Source: Streptosporangiaceae bacterium
GTDB lineage: Bacteria; Actinomycetota; Actinomycetes; Streptosporangiales; Streptosporangiaceae
DNA length: 6,114 nt
Direction of reading: 5' to 3'
Assembly (NCBI GenBank): GCA_030045295.1
Contig: JASIGD010000540.1
Coordinates: 1 to 6,114 of the forward strand
Below are positions 3,943-6,114 of this stretch, piece after piece. Both the position numbers and the translations under genes were made by a program. A model generated the notes under the pieces. That model did not search any database and was not told the DNA's origin. It was given only the letters and a program-made list of their open reading frames with translations. Position 1 is the stretch's first letter. Each line of letters begins with the position of its first letter.

Positions 3943-6114
3943 ATGCCGCTGACCCGAGCAAAGTTCCCCGTGCGGCTCACCCCGTTGGTGGGGCGAGAGC
4001 GCGAACTCGGTGCCATCGCCGACGCGCTCACCCGCAGCCGCCTGCTAGTCCTCACCGGTCCGGGCGGCACGGGCAAAACTCGGCTGGCGCTGGCCGCTGC
4101 CATGTCCGCGGAGGCGTCGTTCCCCGACGGGGTCTGCTGGGTGGAGCTAGCGCAGATCGATGACCCTGGCATCGTCGGGCAGGCTGTCGCCAGCAGGCTG
4201 GAGGTGCCTGACACGCCAGGGCAAGACCCCGCCGAGGCCGTTGCCGAGTACATCGGCGAGCATCGGGTGCTGGTCGTGCTAGACAACTGCGAGCACCTCG
4301 CGGGCGAGACGGCCAAGCTGGCGGAGAACCTGCTCTGGGCCTGCCCCGCCCTGGTCGTGCTGGCCACCAGCCGTGAGGCGCTCCGGGTAGAAGGCGAAGT
4401 CAACTGGCGGGTGCCGCCGCTGTCGCTGCCCGCGGCTGGTCGGGCGGCCACCGCGGCGGCGCTAGTCTCGTCCGCTGCGGTCAAGCTGTTCGAGCAGCGG
4501 GCGCAGCTGGTCCGGCCGTCGTTCCGGGTCACCGACGACAACGCCGCCAAGGTCGCGTCGATCTGCCAGCGGCTCGACGGCCTGCCGCTGGCGATCGAGC
4601 TGGCCGCCGCGAGGATGCGGATGCTTTCCTCGGCGCAGCTCGCCGAACGGCTGGACGACATGTTCGCCGTGCTGGTCGGCGGCGCACGGTCCGCGCCACC
4701 GCGGCACCAGGCCCTGCACGCCACCTTGGACTGGAGCCACCACCTGCTCGATGCCTACGAACGGGTCACCTTCCGGCGGCTGGCCGTATTCTACGGCGGC
4801 TTCACGATGGAGGCGGCCGAGCAGGTGGCCGCGGGCGGGGAAATCAGCGGGGACGCGATGCTGGAGCTGGTCACCAGGCTGGCGGACAAGTCACTACTGC
4901 GGGTCGACGACGCGCACGGCGACTCGCGCTACCAGCTGCTCGCCACCATCCGGGAGTATGCCGCCGAACGGCTGGCCGAGGCGGGCGAAGAGGACCAGGT
5001 CCGGCGGGCGCACCTGAATCACTACATGGAGCTGGCCGAACGTTCGGCCGACCGGATCGAGCCGATCGAGGTGGGCGGCCCGGATCCGGGCGCGGGCTCA
5101 GGCGCCATCGCGGGCTCCGGCGCGGCAGCGGGCCAGCTGGAGCGGCAGCTGGACCGGCTGGACGCCGAGCTGCCGAACCTGCGGCGGGCCTTCGAGTACG
5201 CCAGCGAGACCGGCGAGGCGGTGGCCGCACTGAGGATCGCCGGGGCTCTCGGCCGGTACGCGTACCTGCGCGGCCGCTACCAAGAACTCCGGCAGTGGAT
5301 GGACGCGGCCGTCACCGCCGCGCCGGACGCGTCCGCCGCGCTGCGGGCCAGGGCGCTGCTCGGCAGTGGCCGGCTGGCCCTGCTGCAGTGCGACTACGCC
5401 CCGGCCGCGCGCCGGCTCGAGGACGCGCTCCGGCTCTACCGCGAGCTGGGCGATGCAAAGGGGATCGCCCGCGCGCTGCAGGTCCTCGGCAGCGTGGCCC
5501 GCGAGCAGGGCCGGTACAAAAGGGCCGCGGAGCTTTACGAGGAGGGCCTGGCCGTGGCCCGGGCGGCCGGGGACCGGTGGGGGGTGGCCAGCGCGCACGA
5601 CTACCTGGCCTTCGCCTCCTGGCTGCAGTGCGACTTCGGCCGGGCCGCCGACGAGGCCGGCACCGCGCTGGCCGCCTTCCGTGAGCTCGGCGACATCGAA
5701 GGGATGGCGTGGTCACTGATCAGCCTGGTGGTTGCGGCCCGCTACGAGGGAGATGCCGAACGGGCCACGGAACTCCTGATCGAGAGCCGGTCGCTGTCCG
5801 AAGGGCTGGGCTTCCGCGAGGGCATCGCCTGGGCCGACGAGCAACTCGGCCTGCTCGCGGCGGCGCGGGGCGCCGCGGCGGCCGTCACGCTGCTGCGGCA
5901 CAGCCTGAAGCTGCACACCGAGCTGCGCGACCGGTGGCGGATGTCGAGCGTGCTCGAGGACATGGCCGCGGTCACGCTGGCCCGGGGCCGGCCGGGGGAC
6001 GGGTCAGGTCCGGCCGCGGCGGCCCGGCTGCTCGGCGCCGCCGAGGCGATCCGGGAGGCGATCGGCACCGTGATCGCCCCGTGCGAGCGGCCCCAGCACC
6101 TGCAGACGGTCGCG
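3943..6114 (+). CDS. NB-ARC/AfsR-type ATPase regulator with TPR-like repeats (3' end outside window)
   Basis: The frame is open for 724 codons to the window end. It belongs to the STAND-type predicted ATPases that carry an N-terminal HTH or SARP domain in many actinomycete regulators. Visible parts: a lead-in LTPLVGRERELGAIADAL; Walker A GPGGTGKT (39-46, K45); Walker B RVLVVLDNCEHL (with D114); the GLPLAIELAA motif (213-222); a winged-helix-like segment from RHQALHATLDWSHHLL (254 on) to TIREYAAERL (335-344); a Gly/Ala-rich insertion at about 378-397; then repeated amphipathic helices of TPR type from about 420. These proteins use ATP binding to switch an oligomer or DNA-binding state; target and signal are unknown. 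The last residues visible, AARLLGAAEAIREAIG, are usually near the family C-terminus, so perhaps 50-80 residues are missing. Start choice is uncertain: ATG 3943 has GGAAG four bases upstream, GTG 3781 lies in the same frame, and the original start was probably upstream in the frameshifted HTH. Confidence 0.85.
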   Translation, partial: MPLTRAKFPVRLTPLVGRERELGAIADALTRSRLLVLTGPGGTGKTRLALAAAMSAEASFPDGVCWVELAQIDDPGIVGQAVASRLEVPDTPGQDPAEAVAEYIGEHRVLVVLDNCEHLAGETAKLAENLLWACPALVVLATSREALRVEGEVNWRVPPLSLPAAGRAATAAALVSSAAVKLFEQRAQLVRPSFRVTDDNAAKVASICQRLDGLPLAIELAAARMRMLSSAQLAERLDDMFAVLVGGARSAPPRHQALHATLDWSHHLLDAYERVTFRRLAVFYGGFTMEAAEQVAAGGEISGDAMLELVTRLADKSLLRVDDAHGDSRYQLLATIREYAAERLAEAGEEDQVRRAHLNHYMELAERSADRIEPIEVGGPDPGAGSGAIAGSGAAAGQLERQLDRLDAELPNLRRAFEYASETGEAVAALRIAGALGRYAYLRGRYQELRQWMDAAVTAAPDASAALRARALLGSGRLALLQCDYAPAARRLEDALRLYRELGDAKGIARALQVLGSVAREQGRYKRAAELYEEGLAVARAAGDRWGVASAHDYLAFASWLQCDFGRAADEAGTALAAFRELGDIEGMAWSLISLVVAARYEGDAERATELLIESRSLSEGLGFREGIAWADEQLGLLAAARGAAAAVTLLRHSLKLHTELRDRWRMSSVLEDMAAVTLARGRPGDGSGPAAAARLLGAAEAIREAIGTVIAPCERPQHLQTVA

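Noticed and set aside
3324..4724. Long minus-strand open frame of 466 codons
   Set aside because: It lies antisense to the NB-ARC ATPase, is Ser/Ala/Arg/Pro-rich with no domain pattern, and reads through the HTH remnant and intergenic DNA. It is a chance frame in GC-rich sequence.
1..6114. CRISPR array, rRNA, riboswitch, toxin-antitoxin pair or biosynthetic core enzyme
   Set aside because: No regularly spaced repeats, conserved RNA cores, small overlapping gene pairs of that kind or biosynthetic core domains were seen on either strand.

Overview
The window is GC-rich (coding frames strongly favour G or C in third positions) and its gene families (an ECF sigma factor with a SnoaL-like C-terminus, an actinobacterial-type aldo/keto reductase, a TetR regulator and a large NB-ARC/TPR regulator) point to a filamentous actinomycete. 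Genus cannot be told from the sequence. The window reads as an accessory or rearranged segment: one intact divergent gene pair lies between degraded or truncated genes, and both outermost genes run off the ends.

Left part (1-950). The C-terminal half of a sigma factor of the SigG/SigX5-like ECF type ends at 454. An overlapping VOC (glyoxalase-fold) gene starts at 433 but survives for only about 22 codons. At about 499 the sequence changes to the catalytic C-terminus of a tyrosine recombinase (stop at 842). About 60 bases further on lies the 3' half of a tRNA-Lys(CUU) gene, reading on the minus strand and ending abruptly at the anticodon loop. An integrase remnant next to a half tRNA is the signature of an attachment site of an integrative element. 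Positions 843-1270 hold no gene.

Middle part (1271-3032). An aldo/keto reductase (minus) and a TetR-family repressor (plus) diverge from a 124-bp spacer. The spacer carries two exact 15-bp copies of an operator-like sequence that flank a plausible promoter for the reductase, so this looks like a self-contained repressor and target-enzyme module. The reductase lacks the catalytic-tetrad histidine normally found in its family.

Right part (3033-6114). A gene-poor stretch (3033-3662) holds a strong hairpin and an 11-bp direct repeat. After it come a frameshifted remnant of an XRE-type helix-turn-helix domain and, in a different frame, a long NB-ARC-type ATPase with TPR-like repeats that is open to the window end. 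The HTH and ATPase look like one regulator broken by small deletions, with the ATPase part still open for 724 codons.

I found no convincing new multi-gene system. The most useful leads are the reductase with a missing catalytic histidine beside its paired operators, the isolated integrase-att module inside a VOC gene, and the regulator split from its DNA-binding domain.
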